NCBI GenBank assembly: GCA_965658445.1
Contig: CBFHSF010000019.1
Coordinates: 1 to 26,833 of the forward strand
Direction of reading: 5' to 3'
Source: CBFHSF01 sp965658445
GTDB taxonomy: Bacteria; Bacteroidota; Bacteroidia; Flavobacteriales; Schleiferiaceae
Length of the DNA: 26,833 bases
Both the position numbers and the translations under genes were made by a program. This document shows, piece after piece, positions 1 to 8,729 of this stretch. The notes beneath the pieces were generated by a model. That model made no database searches. It was given only the letters and a program-made list of their open reading frames with translations, and was not told where the DNA came from. Each line of letters opens with the position of its first letter. Position 1 is the first letter of the stretch.

Positions 1-721
1 AAATTGATTGATGGGGATTAGGAAGATGCCCCCTAACACCAACTTGCATTTGTTTCCAAACTTCATAGTTAGCTGGGCCCCCTCCACATATGGATTTTTC
101 TGCTACCATTCTAGAATCACACGTATACGAAATAGGCGTAGCGCTGGATTGTGAAAAAGAGGAAAACACCGGATTCTCCACAAAATAGCTAATCACCGTA
201 AAGGTAATATCCGTGGTGGTTTCGCTTTCGAAGCGAACATCCGTGACCTGATGATGGGTCGTTGCGGTCACGGTATTTACAATATCCGAATTCGTAAGGC
301 TGATTTGATTTTCCAGTTCGGATTTACTGAGAAGGCCATCGGAGAGGTTGAGGACGACCGTTCGAGAAAGCTCAAAGGCAAGAGATTGATCAGAGAGGAA
401 TTGAGTGCCGTCTTCTTCTCCCGCCAAGGGGTGCTTGTAATTAATTCCAGATTCCCAAAGCCAGACACCTTTTTCTATACTGATGTTGGGTTCTGGGGCA
501 TTGGAGTCAAAGAGGTCCTCTAAACCGTCTTCTAGGTGTAGGTAAGGAGTTTCTTCATCGGGCACTTCGTAGATTTCATGTAAGTCTAAAATCAAGTCTT
601 CTCCTTCTTTTAAGGCAAAACTTTTTGGTGAGGACAATTGGGAAGAATCTTGAAAAGTATCCTTTTTGCAAGAGACAAAACCAATTGTTAATGCAGTAAT
701 TAAGGTGAGGGTAAGTCGCAT
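1..721 (-). CDS. Hypothetical SpII lipoprotein (partial, 3' end outside window)
   Basis: An open frame of 240 codons starts at ATG 721-719 on the minus strand and runs off the left edge without a stop, so it is a 5' partial gene. The N-terminus (MRLTLTLITALTIGFVSCKK) is a lipoprotein signal peptide with the lipidated Cys at residue 18, followed by KKD, typical of Bacteroidota outer-membrane lipoproteins. The rest is acidic and Ser/Thr-rich, with a DLHEIYEVPDEE stretch and a later Cys pair (SYTCDSR and SICGGG). I do not recognise a family. The visible body looks like a surface or periplasmic beta-rich protein. It is followed, 115 bp away on the same strand side, by the next minus-strand gene at 837. 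Coding is convincing because the frame is long, free of stops and starts with a good signal sequence. Confidence 0.8.
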   Translation of the reverse strand, partial: MRLTLTLITALTIGFVSCKKDTFQDSSQLSSPKSFALKEGEDLILDLHEIYEVPDEETPYLHLEDGLEDLFDSNAPEPNISIEKGVWLWESGINYKHPLAGEEDGTQFLSDQSLAFELSRTVVLNLSDGLLSKSELENQISLTNSDIVNTVTATTHHQVTDVRFESETTTDITFTVISYFVENPVFSSFSQSSATPISYTCDSRMVAEKSICGGGPANYEVWKQMQVGVRGHLPNPHQSI

Positions 722-836
722 AATTATTGAGTTAAAAATAAATAATACCCAAACTTACCCACCCAAATCAAGGATTAAAAGGCACAATCCGTAGACTCAA
801 CAAGACAATCCATAGACCTAGAAGGTCCTAACCCTG

Positions 837-1535
837 TTAAAACTCTACCCCAAGGAGAATGTTAAAGGCGCCAAAATTCCAGATATCGTCGCCAAGGCCG
901 GAGACCTCTACACGTGGGTTGTAGTATTGGTAAGAGGTTTCTATGTTGATGCCTAGCCTCTTGTTTGAAAAAGGGTGGAGGGTGTAACCGAGGCCTGCGC
1001 CGGCTTCCCAGCCAATTCCAAAATGGTGGTAGAAATCCTGATTGCCATTTTCATCCAAAAAGCGGTTTTTAGTGAAGACCGATCCGCTTCCAATATCGCC
1101 CTTCACATAGAGCGGAAATCGAGAAAAGGGATAGTATTGAATTCCTAAACCAAAGTTCACAAAGTTGAAGTAATAGCCTTCGGCATATCCTCCTTCTGAG
1201 GGTTGCGAGCCCGTCTGACCGCTGTTGACCAACAGTCCAATCATCAAACCACGAACTGACTTTATGGGAAAGTAGTAACCCAATGACAACGCCAGCCCCG
1301 TGTTGCTCCCATAAGACCCGACCTGTGCTCTATCGCCATTGGAGTCTTCGTAATAACTCAACCCCTGATCTCTCAACCCCTTGGCGCGCATCAACTCCGT
1401 GCCATTGTAGAATTGTGGCGTCACAAACCCAATAGAGAAAAACACTTTGGGTGAATATTGGGTAGGCTCATTTTCTTGGGCGATTCCCAGTATACAAAAC
1501 AATAGGAGAACGGTGGTTATAATGGTTTTTTTCAT
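837..1535 (-). CDS. Outer-membrane beta-barrel-like protein
   Basis: The 232-residue product starts with a Sec signal peptide (MKKTIITTVLLLFCILGIAQ, cleavage after AQ). The mature part alternates hydrophobic and polar residues with many Gly and aromatic residues (GLALSLGYYFP, FVNFGLGIQYYPF, GIGWEAGAGLGYTL, INIETSYQYYNP). It ends in LLGVEF with a terminal Phe, as beta-barrel proteins that are folded by BamA usually do. Size and pattern fit the small 8-stranded OmpW/OmpA-like or PorT-like barrels of Bacteroidota. Substrate or function cannot be told. It sits alone, with 115 bp to the downstream lipoprotein gene and about 234 bp of repeat-rich DNA upstream. Confidence 0.75.
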   Translation of the reverse strand: MKKTIITTVLLLFCILGIAQENEPTQYSPKVFFSIGFVTPQFYNGTELMRAKGLRDQGLSYYEDSNGDRAQVGSYGSNTGLALSLGYYFPIKSVRGLMIGLLVNSGQTGSQPSEGGYAEGYYFNFVNFGLGIQYYPFSRFPLYVKGDIGSGSVFTKNRFLDENGNQDFYHHFGIGWEAGAGLGYTLHPFSNKRLGINIETSYQYYNPRVEVSGLGDDIWNFGAFNILLGVEF

Positions 1536-1631
1536 GGTTTTAAGTTAGAGAATTTATACTCTTTAAAGCACGACTCAATCGCGTGTTAGAACTACCAAAA
1601 ATTAGTTTCTCGTTGTTTAACTACCCCGCTC

Positions 1632-1673
1632 ATCCGCCTTAGGCGGATAACCACCCCTTCGCCATCGAAGGGG
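1632..1673. repeat. Two adjacent short palindromes
   Basis: Two perfect inverted repeats follow each other: ATCCGCC-TTA-GGCGGAT at 1632-1648 and CCCCTTCG-CCAT-CGAAGGGG at 1654-1673. They lie in the non-coding gap between the 1535 start and the 1770 stop. No T tract follows either stem, so they are not obvious intrinsic terminators. They look like short dispersed palindromic elements; copy number elsewhere cannot be judged from this window. A further palindrome, GTGACTAGTCAC, sits at 1759-1770. Confidence 0.6.
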
Positions 1674-1769
1674 AATGTTTGTAAGGGTGAGAAGTAAGCA
1701 GAGAGCAGTTTAGGACCCACCCGCGGCCTTGGTGAAGAATAAAAGCAAAGCTTTTTTAGTGACTAGTCA

Positions 1770-2155
1770 CTAATTAATCCCATACCCAAAAATCACCGAA
1801 TGCCCCTCGTCCACTTTGCTAATAACGAGTTCAATCCCACCGGTGTATTCCCCGATGTTGGAACCCCAAAACATAAAGCGTTACATACGAAACCTTTTCC
1901 TCGTCATCCCATCTGTAGTTTTTAAGGGCCTCGACATTTTGAATGAATTCATCGGTTTGCGTCTCTCTGTCAAAGATGCATTCGTTTTCGAGGTTTTCAT
2001 CCAAGTTTTCTGATCCGTTCGCTTCAGTCATTTCGGCAGTAGGAGGGGTTTCTGTAACCTCGGGAAGCACCTCCGTTTTTTCTTCCGGTGCATTGCACGC
2101 TGAAAGGAAGGACAAGAAAAAAGGAAAGCCAAAGGGTGGGGGTTAGTTGGTTCAT
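1770..2155 (-). pseudogene. Small lipoprotein gene with two apparent frameshifts
   Basis: Reading from ATG 2155, the frame begins as a lipoprotein signal (MNQLTPTLWLSFF). One base must be dropped from the A6 run at 2117-2122 (T6 on the coding strand) to continue as LSFLSACNAPEEKTEVLP, with a classic lipobox Cys. The frame then runs through an acidic region to VTLYVLG. It must shift again at the C4 run 1864-1867 to continue as SNIGEYTGGIELVISKVDEG and on to VIFGYGIN, with stop TAG at 1770-1772. The repaired product is about 127 residues: a signal, an acidic linker, then a beta-rich end. As sequenced, no frame gives a whole protein. It is either a decaying gene or has homopolymer consensus errors. 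It starts 20 bp after the stop of the upstream membrane-protein gene, so the two probably form an operon. No family recognised. Confidence 0.7.
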
Positions 2156-2174
2156 GGTGTATTTTGATTTGAAT

Positions 2175-3683
2175 TTATTCTTCGTACATACTAATGGGAA
2201 ATGCATTGGTGGCCTCACGGTACAATTCCCTCTCGATTCCTGATGACCCGCCATATCTCCGGTTTGCAAATTTTTGAACTACCTCAAAATTAGAAGAGCT
2301 TCTCTCAGAAAACCACTCCTTTCGCAATCCGTAAACTACTTGTCTATGAGTCTCCAAAACGCTTAAGTAGTCACTGTAATTCATTTCGGGATGGGGAGAA
2401 AAAATAAGTAAGGTCTTTGGCTTACGCCTAAGGCTGTCTTCAAGGGCAATGAATAAGTCAGACGTTGCCATCGTACTCTCGTTTTTTCCCTTGACCATTC
2501 GGCAGCTGGACTTTCCTCCGACTGAATTGAAATCCAAGGCAAGGACATCCTTGTAAAATGAAATAGGGAGTCTTGGAGGTAAGGGAGGAGGCGGTGCGTC
2601 TGGCGCGATATAAGGCCATTTAGGATTGATGTAATTGAAGGTTTTGGTATATCGCAAGGCCGTCCTGAAGCTTGAATTTTTGTTTGAGTTATCGTCCCAA
2701 GTCACTGCTGCTTGAATGCGCCTTATTTTGGCCTTGGCAATGGACATATGAATTCGGTGTACGTCTTCCATGGGTACTGATTTGTCCATAAACAAGACTA
2801 CGTAGGCCATATCTCTTTCCATTCCATAAATCCCCTGTTTCCAAATGTCAAGAGCCGTTGTCAACTGACGGGAATTTACTTTTAATCTATCGATATAAAT
2901 CTCCATCCCCTCATCAGAATGCGTTACAAATACGTATTTGGCCAAAGACAGTCTGCGGACTTTTTCACCCAGCTTGCTCTGTGGAAGGTCTAGTTGTATT
3001 CCCAATATGGGATTTTTCTCCACCAAACTTTGGTTTATCGCCACGGGGTCAACAAGGGAAAATCGAGTCAAGCCATAGGTGAAAACCAAAAGAACAAAGG
3101 TGGTTACCCCAAATCGCTTCCATATTTTCCTCCTATAGATTTTTCGGAGGCTATTCCAGCTTTGCAAGTAAAAAACCACCATCATCAACGGAAAGAGAAA
3201 TCGGAACTCCTCGTAAAAAGACAATTCCTCAAAGCCATAACTAAAAGTGATTCCCAACACCATTGCAAACGTGAAGGCAGAACGCGTAAACCATAAAAAA
3301 CTCGCCCAAAGAATTCTGTGATCGGTTAGGATGGAATACCTCTTTCTGTTGTTTTTAGTGAGGAATCTACGAGGTCTTTCCAACCAATAATTCCACATCA
3401 CGCCATGCCCCATCATAACGGAAAGGGCGGCGTAAATCCAATCGTAATAGTTGTTCTCTGAAGGGGTGAGTTCCCAAAGAGAATCTGCCAAAAGCGAGGG
3501 TAAAACGCGTAGGGATTCCCTAAAGACCTGCATCAAACCGTACAGCGCAATGGCATACCCCGCGCCAAGTATAATTCCAATGACTTTGCGCTTGGCGGGA
3601 ATCTCCAAGAACTCAGGAGTTTGTCTCCAGTCTTGGCGTTGATAAAGTGAAGTCTGTTTTTGAGGTCGGGAGGTTCGGGGCAT
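2175..3683 (-). CDS. Polytopic membrane protein with ExbD-like C-terminal segments
   Basis: The 502-residue product has about five hydrophobic segments (roughly residues 34-54, 82-98, 124-146, 158-175 and 190-207), then a soluble region of about 290 residues. Residues about 235-330 resemble the periplasmic domain of ExbD/TolR: a GIQLDLPQS start, then EIYIDRLKVNSRQL, then VVLFMDKSVPMEDVHRI, then an Ile/Ala-rich strand. Residues about 385-500 repeat the theme (SDLFIALEDSL, then FSPHPEMNYSDYLSVLE) and end in a tail like that of Bacteroidota ExbD proteins (ELYREATNAFPISMYEE). A Pro-rich linker (DAPPPPLPPRLP) separates them. The domain reading is inference from pattern; no ExbB/TolQ partner is visible nearby. 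The downstream frameshifted lipoprotein gene lies only 20 bp away and is probably co-transcribed. Confidence 0.7.
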   Translation of the reverse strand: MPRTSRPQKQTSLYQRQDWRQTPEFLEIPAKRKVIGIILGAGYAIALYGLMQVFRESLRVLPSLLADSLWELTPSENNYYDWIYAALSVMMGHGVMWNYWLERPRRFLTKNNRKRYSILTDHRILWASFLWFTRSAFTFAMVLGITFSYGFEELSFYEEFRFLFPLMMVVFYLQSWNSLRKIYRRKIWKRFGVTTFVLLVFTYGLTRFSLVDPVAINQSLVEKNPILGIQLDLPQSKLGEKVRRLSLAKYVFVTHSDEGMEIYIDRLKVNSRQLTTALDIWKQGIYGMERDMAYVVLFMDKSVPMEDVHRIHMSIAKAKIRRIQAAVTWDDNSNKNSSFRTALRYTKTFNYINPKWPYIAPDAPPPPLPPRLPISFYKDVLALDFNSVGGKSSCRMVKGKNESTMATSDLFIALEDSLRRKPKTLLIFSPHPEMNYSDYLSVLETHRQVVYGLRKEWFSERSSSNFEVVQKFANRRYGGSSGIERELYREATNAFPISMYEE

Positions 3684-3732
3684 TTACTTTTCTGGGTATT
3701 AGGTAGAACGAAAAGTACAAAATTCAAGTCAG

Positions 3733-3750
3733 ACGTTTTTTCAAAAACGT
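3733..3750. repeat. Inverted repeat upstream of the 3683 gene
   Basis: ACGTTTTT-TC-AAAAACGT is a perfect 8-bp inverted repeat with a 2-nt centre. It lies about 50 bp upstream of the ATG of the 2175-3683 gene, inside its likely promoter region. It could be an operator or simply an AT-rich dyad. Confidence 0.45.
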
Positions 3751-3765
3751 GACCAAATCCCCAAT

Positions 3766-3793
3766 AAAAAGGCCCCGCCACAGGGGCGGGGCC
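3766..3793 (-). terminator. Intrinsic terminator of the large T9SS protein gene
   Basis: On the minus strand a perfect 9-bp GC stem (GGCCCCGCC / GGCGGGGCC) with a short loop is followed directly by TTTTT (AAAAA at 3766-3770 on the plus strand). It begins about 33 bp after the stop codon of the 3827-8464 gene. This is a textbook Rho-independent terminator and separates that gene from the 3683 gene. Confidence 0.9.
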
Positions 3794-3826
3794 TTAACCA
3801 AACTTGTTTGCTTCCGCAAGTATTAC

Positions 3827-6800
3827 CTAGTGGGCAATTACCAATCTACGAGTGGTAACGGCTCCTTGAGTAACCATTCTGATTATGTAGGTTCCGGCAG
3901 GAAGAGTAGAAACATCGTAACGAACTTCGTACGATCCCTTTACTTGAGTTCCCGAGGCCAATACATCTACCAATTGACCGGTGGGGCTGTAGATAGCCAT
4001 GTCCACTTTTTGCTCAGAATCCAATGTGTACTGAACATTTGTGATCAAACCGGCGGGGTTGGGGAATAACTTCATCTCAGAAACGGGGTTAACCGCGATA
4101 AAGCTAGACTCCGAACCATTTTTAGAGGCAGAGCTCATTCCAAATTCAATATCCAATTTAGAGTGCTCTTGCCCTTTGGCATCGCCTGTAAATACCAAGT
4201 CACCAGACAATGTAAATCCATTGGTAAGGTCCATGGAAATGTATTGGTTGGTGCTAGCATCCGTAACGGTGATGTCTCCCAAGGCACAAGTGTTTCCGTT
4301 TACGGTAAGTGAAATGTTGTTGAAAGAAACTGTCTGAGTGCTATTAGAAAGCGCTCTCATGTAAATCTTCATGTAATCTACACTTCCCACATTTCCTACG
4401 TTGTAAGAAGTTGTGGCCGTTCCGGTGCTGTGCGTAGTAGTTGTAGACAAGGTCTGAGTAGCTGCGTCATAGGTCATAGAGATGGCGTTTGCCGTACCCA
4501 TGTTCCAAACATTGCCAAAGTCAGCATTGTCGTATAGAGAGGCGTTGCCACCTACATCTGATCCAGCGCCTACATCCCATCCAGCTGTTGACGATCTTAG
4601 GTTTCTCCAACGAGCTTGTCCTTTCTTGGTTCCGCTAATTGCGTTCGCAGAAAGAGTAGCACAGTTAGTTCCTACAGTCGTCATACCGGCTTCTACGTAC
4701 TCCACTTGGTGAGTTCCTCTGTTGAGGCTAAACCAACCCGTAAACCCTTCTTTGTTTCCGCTGGGGTATACGTCGCTGTTGCTGGTGTTGGTGATGTTTG
4801 TGCCATTGGCATTGCGAGTAGTAAATACTGCACCTGTTTGCTCGTACTTAACGCGCAAGTTTTTAGAGGCAGGAACAAAACCTAGAATGGCCTGTCCGTT
4901 GCTTCCAGTAACTGCAGTTACAGGGTTGCCCATGTCGTCAAGAACCACACCGCTGTTGTCGTAAAGGGTAACGGTTACTCCGTCAACTCCTTTGTTTCCT
5001 TCGCCGTTGTGGTTTCCGTTGGCGTTTACATCTTCCCAAACAAATGTCTTAAGCGTGCTTGGAGCAAATACACCACATTCTACGTACTCAATGTGCTCGC
5101 TTCCCCTTTCAATACGGAATTTACCCGTCATTCCATTGTGGTTGGCGTCACTGTTGTTAGTCGTAGTGATAGATCCTGTTTTTCCTGCAAAAGAGTATCC
5201 ATAAGGAAGCTCGTAAGTCAGTCTAAACTGGCGGTCAGAAGGAACGTAGCTAAATGTGGCCTTTCCATTGCTTCCCGTTGTGGTTGTAGCAAGAATCGTG
5301 TGAGGACTGTTTTTCTCTACGAGGTTAACAGTTACACCAGCAACTCCCTTGTTGCCTTCTCCGTTGTGATCGCGGTTTCCGTTTACATCGTCAAATACAA
5401 AAGTGGTAAGCGTACCTGGGGCAATCATTCCACATTCTACATACTGGATGAATTCAGAACCTCTTTCTGCTTTGAACTTGCCAGAAAGACCGTTGGAGTT
5501 GATGTCGTTGTTGTTCGTTGTCTTGATGCTTCCCTTTTTAGGACCAAAGCGGTAGTCTGCAGGAAGGTCAAACTTTAGTCTAACATTGCGGTCCGAAGGA
5601 ACGTAGTCAAAAGAAGCTTTTCCGTTAGAACCTGTAGTCTCAGTGGCTACTGGGTTTCCAGCATTTGTGTGCCAAGAAGGGTAGTTTACAACGGCCAAGG
5701 TGTTGGCATCAACCAAGGTAACAGTCACCCCAGAAATTCCGTGGTTTCCTTCTCCGTTGTGGTCTCCGTTGTCGTTTCTATCATCAAATACAAACGTTTC
5801 CAAAGAACCTGGCATCAATACACCCGCTTCTACGTACTGGATAAATTCAGAACCTTTTTGCATTCTAAACTTACCGGTCAATCCGTTAGAATTGGCATCG
5901 TTATTAGATGTGTTTGAAATAGAGCTCTTTTTAGGGCCCATTACGGTTCCGTCTAGGATTCCGTACTGAAGTCTCACTTGTCTGTCGGCAGGAATGTAGT
6001 CAATACTCGCTTTTCCATTGCTTCCAGTCGTTGCTACAGCAACGGGGTTTCCTGAGTTGGCGTGCCAGCTAGGGTAGGTTACAGGAGTAACTCCGTCCTT
6101 TTCTACCAAAGTAACTGTGATGCCTTCTACACCGTGGTTTCCTTCTCCGTTGTGATCTCCGTTTTTGTTTCTGTCATCAAATACAAAAGTTTCCAAAGAA
6201 CCAGGAACCCATACACCGGCTTCGATGTAGTTAATGTTCTGTCCTGCAGAGATTGAGAATTTACCGGTTAAACCGCTAGAGTTAGCGTCGTTGTTGTTGG
6301 TTGAAGTAAGGCTTCCCTTCTTCTTAGAGAATTTGTGATCGTCCTTAAGATCAAACTTAAGTCTGTACTTGCTTTCCAAAGTAGAAGAAGCAGGAAGGGT
6401 TGCTTGTCCGTTAGAGCCAGTAGTGGCACATGTACAAGTGTTTCCGTTCATGTCTACAAGGCGAACTTTTACGCCTTCTACACCTTTGTTTCCTTCTCCA
6501 TTGTGATCTCCGTTGTTGTTTCTATCGTCCCAAACAAATGTGGTAATAGAAGCGTCGGTTACTACGTTTGTACGAGAAGTGATTCCCGCGTCTACGTAAT
6601 CAATGGTTTTATTTCCTCTATCAACGCTGAATGCGTCAGTCTTACCCAAGGCAGAAGCGCTTGTTTTTGCATCTGAATTGTTGTTGGAGGCAAGGCTTCC
6701 TTTAGAAGTAAAGCTGGCTCCTGCTTCGGCAAACTTCAAGTATACTGAACGGTCTGCTGGCATGTAGAGCTCAGCGATACCGTTTCCACAAGAAGTGTAT

Positions 6801-8464
6801 CCCACAACGGGGTCTCCTGATTTTTTGTGGCCCGCAGGGTAGAGAACTGGGTTCCCGTTTGTTTCGAACATTTGAACTTCAAAACCCCAAACGCTTTCTT
6901 CGTTACCTTGCTTGGTACCGTTTGCGTTGGCGTCCATCCAAACGTTGGCTTTTACAACACCGGGTGTCCACATACCTGCATCTACGTAGGTAATGTGCTC
7001 ATTTCCCTTAACCAATGAAAATACATCAGTCTTTCCGTAAACAGAAGCGTTGGTCTTTGCATCTGAGTTGTTGTCATTAGACAAACCGCTTGCCTTATGA
7101 GTCAATCTGTGGTCTGCAGGAACGTCGTACTTCAAGTACACACCTCTGTCTGCAGGTACATTGTTAAAAGTTGCATCACCATTAGAATTGGTAGTGGCCG
7201 TACTCAATTCGGTATTTGCATTGTCGTAAAGAGTCACCGAAATACCTTCTAGCCCTGGCTCATTGCCTTGGCGAGTTTTGTTGGCATTGCGGTCATCAAA
7301 TACTCGGGTAGTGATAGAACCTGGAGTCCACATTCCTGCGTCTACGTAAGTGATGTGTTCGTTTCCTTTTACCAAGGAGAAAGCATCCGTCTTACCGTAT
7401 ACAGAAGCGTTGGTCTTCGCATCCGAGTTGTTGTCATCCGATAGACCGCTCGCTTTGTGAGTCAATCTGTGGTCTGCAGGAACGTCGTACTTTAAGTACA
7501 CGCTTCTGTCTGCAGGTACAGGGCTCAGCATAGCGTCTCCATTGGCGTTGGTTGTGGTGGTTGCCAATAGATTGTTTGCATTGTCATAAAGAGAAACAGT
7601 AACTCCGCTAATTCCCGGCTCATTTCCTTGACGGGTTTTGTTGGCGTTCCTATCATCAAACACACGGGTGGTAATAGAACCTGGGGTCCACATACCGGCA
7701 TCAACATAAGTAATGTGCTCGTTACCCTTGGCCAAGCTAAATACGTCCGTCTTACCGTAAACAGAAGCATTGGTTTTAGCATCTGAATTGTTGTCGGAAG
7801 ACAGGCTGCTTGCCTTGTGAGTCAATCTGTGATCGGCAGGAACGTCGTACTTCAAGTAGACGCCTCTGTCGGCGGGCACAGGACTTAATGTTGCATCTCC
7901 GTTGGCGTTGGTAACTGTTGAGGTTAGGAATACGTCATTTGCATCGTAGAGCGAAACCGTTACCCCAGAGATACCGGGCTCGTTTCCTTGACGTGTTTTG
8001 TTGGCGTTTTGGTCATCAAACACACGAGTGGTAATCGAACCGGGAGACCACATCCCAGCATCGATATTCTTTTGTGTTTGGCCGGCGGTTACGGCAAAGA
8101 CATCTGTGCGTCCTAAGACGCTAGCGTTGGTTTTGGCGTCCGAGTTGTTATCTGTCAACAATCCGTTGGCCTTGGGGGTAAACTTATAGTCCGTTGGAAG
8201 ACTATATCTAAGGTAATAGTTGCCTGCGGCTACTCCACTAAAAATGGCTTTACCGTTGGCTAGAGTAGAGGACGTCGCTACGAGTGTGCCAGATTGTGAA
8301 TACAATTCAACACTGACTCCAGCGATGCCGGGTTCATTACCCTGTCGGGTCTTGTTGGCGTTTCTGTCATCCCAAACCTGGGTCTCAACGGAGCCCGTAG
8401 TTTGAGCCAATACGGGGGCTGCCAACCAACAGGCCGCCGCAAGGGAAAATAGAATTCTTTTCAT
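3827..8464 (-). CDS. Large T9SS-secreted protein with ten SdrD-B-like repeats
   Basis: The 1545-residue product has a signal peptide (about residues 1-21, ending VLAQ). Ten repeats of about 105-130 residues follow, each opening with a pattern like GSITTRVFDDRNANKTRQGN, and they resemble SdrD B-like (Cna-B-type) domains. The Asp/Asn-rich openings probably bind calcium. Repeats 1-5 carry N-x-N-x-T-x-Q-G-N-E; repeats 6-10 carry N-G-D-H-N-G-E-G-N. Repeats 2-4 have an exact 120-residue period. Residues about 1262-1455 form another beta-rich domain (starting TNCATLSANAISG) like the 'choice-of-anchor' domains found before sorting signals. The last 80 residues (MKLFPNPAG, IYSPTGQLV, LPAGTYIIRMV) are a type A T9SS sorting domain, so the protein should cross the outer membrane and be anchored or released at the surface. 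A strong terminator follows. Role in adhesion is inferred from the architecture. Confidence 0.93.
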   Translation of the reverse strand: MKRILFSLAAACWLAAPVLAQTTGSVETQVWDDRNANKTRQGNEPGIAGVSVELYSQSGTLVATSSTLANGKAIFSGVAAGNYYLRYSLPTDYKFTPKANGLLTDNNSDAKTNASVLGRTDVFAVTAGQTQKNIDAGMWSPGSITTRVFDDQNANKTRQGNEPGISGVTVSLYDANDVFLTSTVTNANGDATLSPVPADRGVYLKYDVPADHRLTHKASSLSSDNNSDAKTNASVYGKTDVFSLAKGNEHITYVDAGMWTPGSITTRVFDDRNANKTRQGNEPGISGVTVSLYDNANNLLATTTTNANGDAMLSPVPADRSVYLKYDVPADHRLTHKASGLSDDNNSDAKTNASVYGKTDAFSLVKGNEHITYVDAGMWTPGSITTRVFDDRNANKTRQGNEPGLEGISVTLYDNANTELSTATTNSNGDATFNNVPADRGVYLKYDVPADHRLTHKASGLSNDNNSDAKTNASVYGKTDVFSLVKGNEHITYVDAGMWTPGVVKANVWMDANANGTKQGNEESVWGFEVQMFETNGNPVLYPAGHKKSGDPVVGYTSCGNGIAELYMPADRSVYLKFAEAGASFTSKGSLASNNNSDAKTSASALGKTDAFSVDRGNKTIDYVDAGITSRTNVVTDASITTFVWDDRNNNGDHNGEGNKGVEGVKVRLVDMNGNTCTCATTGSNGQATLPASSTLESKYRLKFDLKDDHKFSKKKGSLTSTNNNDANSSGLTGKFSISAGQNINYIEAGVWVPGSLETFVFDDRNKNGDHNGEGNHGVEGITVTLVEKDGVTPVTYPSWHANSGNPVAVATTGSNGKASIDYIPADRQVRLQYGILDGTVMGPKKSSISNTSNNDANSNGLTGKFRMQKGSEFIQYVEAGVLMPGSLETFVFDDRNDNGDHNGEGNHGISGVTVTLVDANTLAVVNYPSWHTNAGNPVATETTGSNGKASFDYVPSDRNVRLKFDLPADYRFGPKKGSIKTTNNNDINSNGLSGKFKAERGSEFIQYVECGMIAPGTLTTFVFDDVNGNRDHNGEGNKGVAGVTVNLVEKNSPHTILATTTTGSNGKATFSYVPSDRQFRLTYELPYGYSFAGKTGSITTTNNSDANHNGMTGKFRIERGSEHIEYVECGVFAPSTLKTFVWEDVNANGNHNGEGNKGVDGVTVTLYDNSGVVLDDMGNPVTAVTGSNGQAILGFVPASKNLRVKYEQTGAVFTTRNANGTNITNTSNSDVYPSGNKEGFTGWFSLNRGTHQVEYVEAGMTTVGTNCATLSANAISGTKKGQARWRNLRSSTAGWDVGAGSDVGGNASLYDNADFGNVWNMGTANAISMTYDAATQTLSTTTTHSTGTATTSYNVGNVGSVDYMKIYMRALSNSTQTVSFNNISLTVNGNTCALGDITVTDASTNQYISMDLTNGFTLSGDLVFTGDAKGQEHSKLDIEFGMSSASKNGSESSFIAVNPVSEMKLFPNPAGLITNVQYTLDSEQKVDMAIYSPTGQLVDVLASGTQVKGSYEVRYDVSTLPAGTYIIRMVTQGAVTTRRLVIAH
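6961..8041 (-). repeat. Three 360-bp in-frame tandem repeats in the T9SS protein gene
   Basis: Repeat openings (GSITTRVF) start at 8041, 7681 and 7321, and the next opening (GVVKANVW) at 6961, so the period is exactly 360 bp, or 120 codons. The protein sequence is nearly unchanged between copies (for example ADHRLTHKAS in each), while many third codon positions differ. Confidence 0.9.
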
Positions 8465-8536
8465 TGGTTAATTAATTATGTTAATGCGGGAATAAAAATA
8501 GTAGAAAAACCGTCAGATATTTCACTCAAAAAAATA

Positions 8537-8552
8537 TACCAAAAAGTTGGTA
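8537..8552. repeat. Dyad in the divergent promoter region
   Basis: TACCAA-AAAG-TTGGTA is a perfect 6-bp inverted repeat within the 265-bp AT-rich gap between the divergent genes starting at 8464 (minus) and 8730 (plus). It could be an operator for either gene. I see no full -33/-7 promoter pair here. Confidence 0.4.
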
Positions 8553-8729
8553 ATTTTTATTCGAGGTAAGTTATGTATTACAAAACAGAAATATTCTGTA
8601 AACCCTTACCTACAAAGAGATACAGAGCTTAAATTGTTTTTTGTCGAGCGAATTTAGTTAATAAAAAATTTATATATTTAAGCACCAAAAAATGCTATTT
8701 GTTGTTAACATAAAACTCAGTGTTTTTAC

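Noticed and set aside
4690..8400. Regularly spaced repeated DNA that could suggest a CRISPR or satellite array
   Set aside because: The period (about 315-400 bp) follows protein repeats in one open frame, with third-position changes, so it is a coding tandem array.
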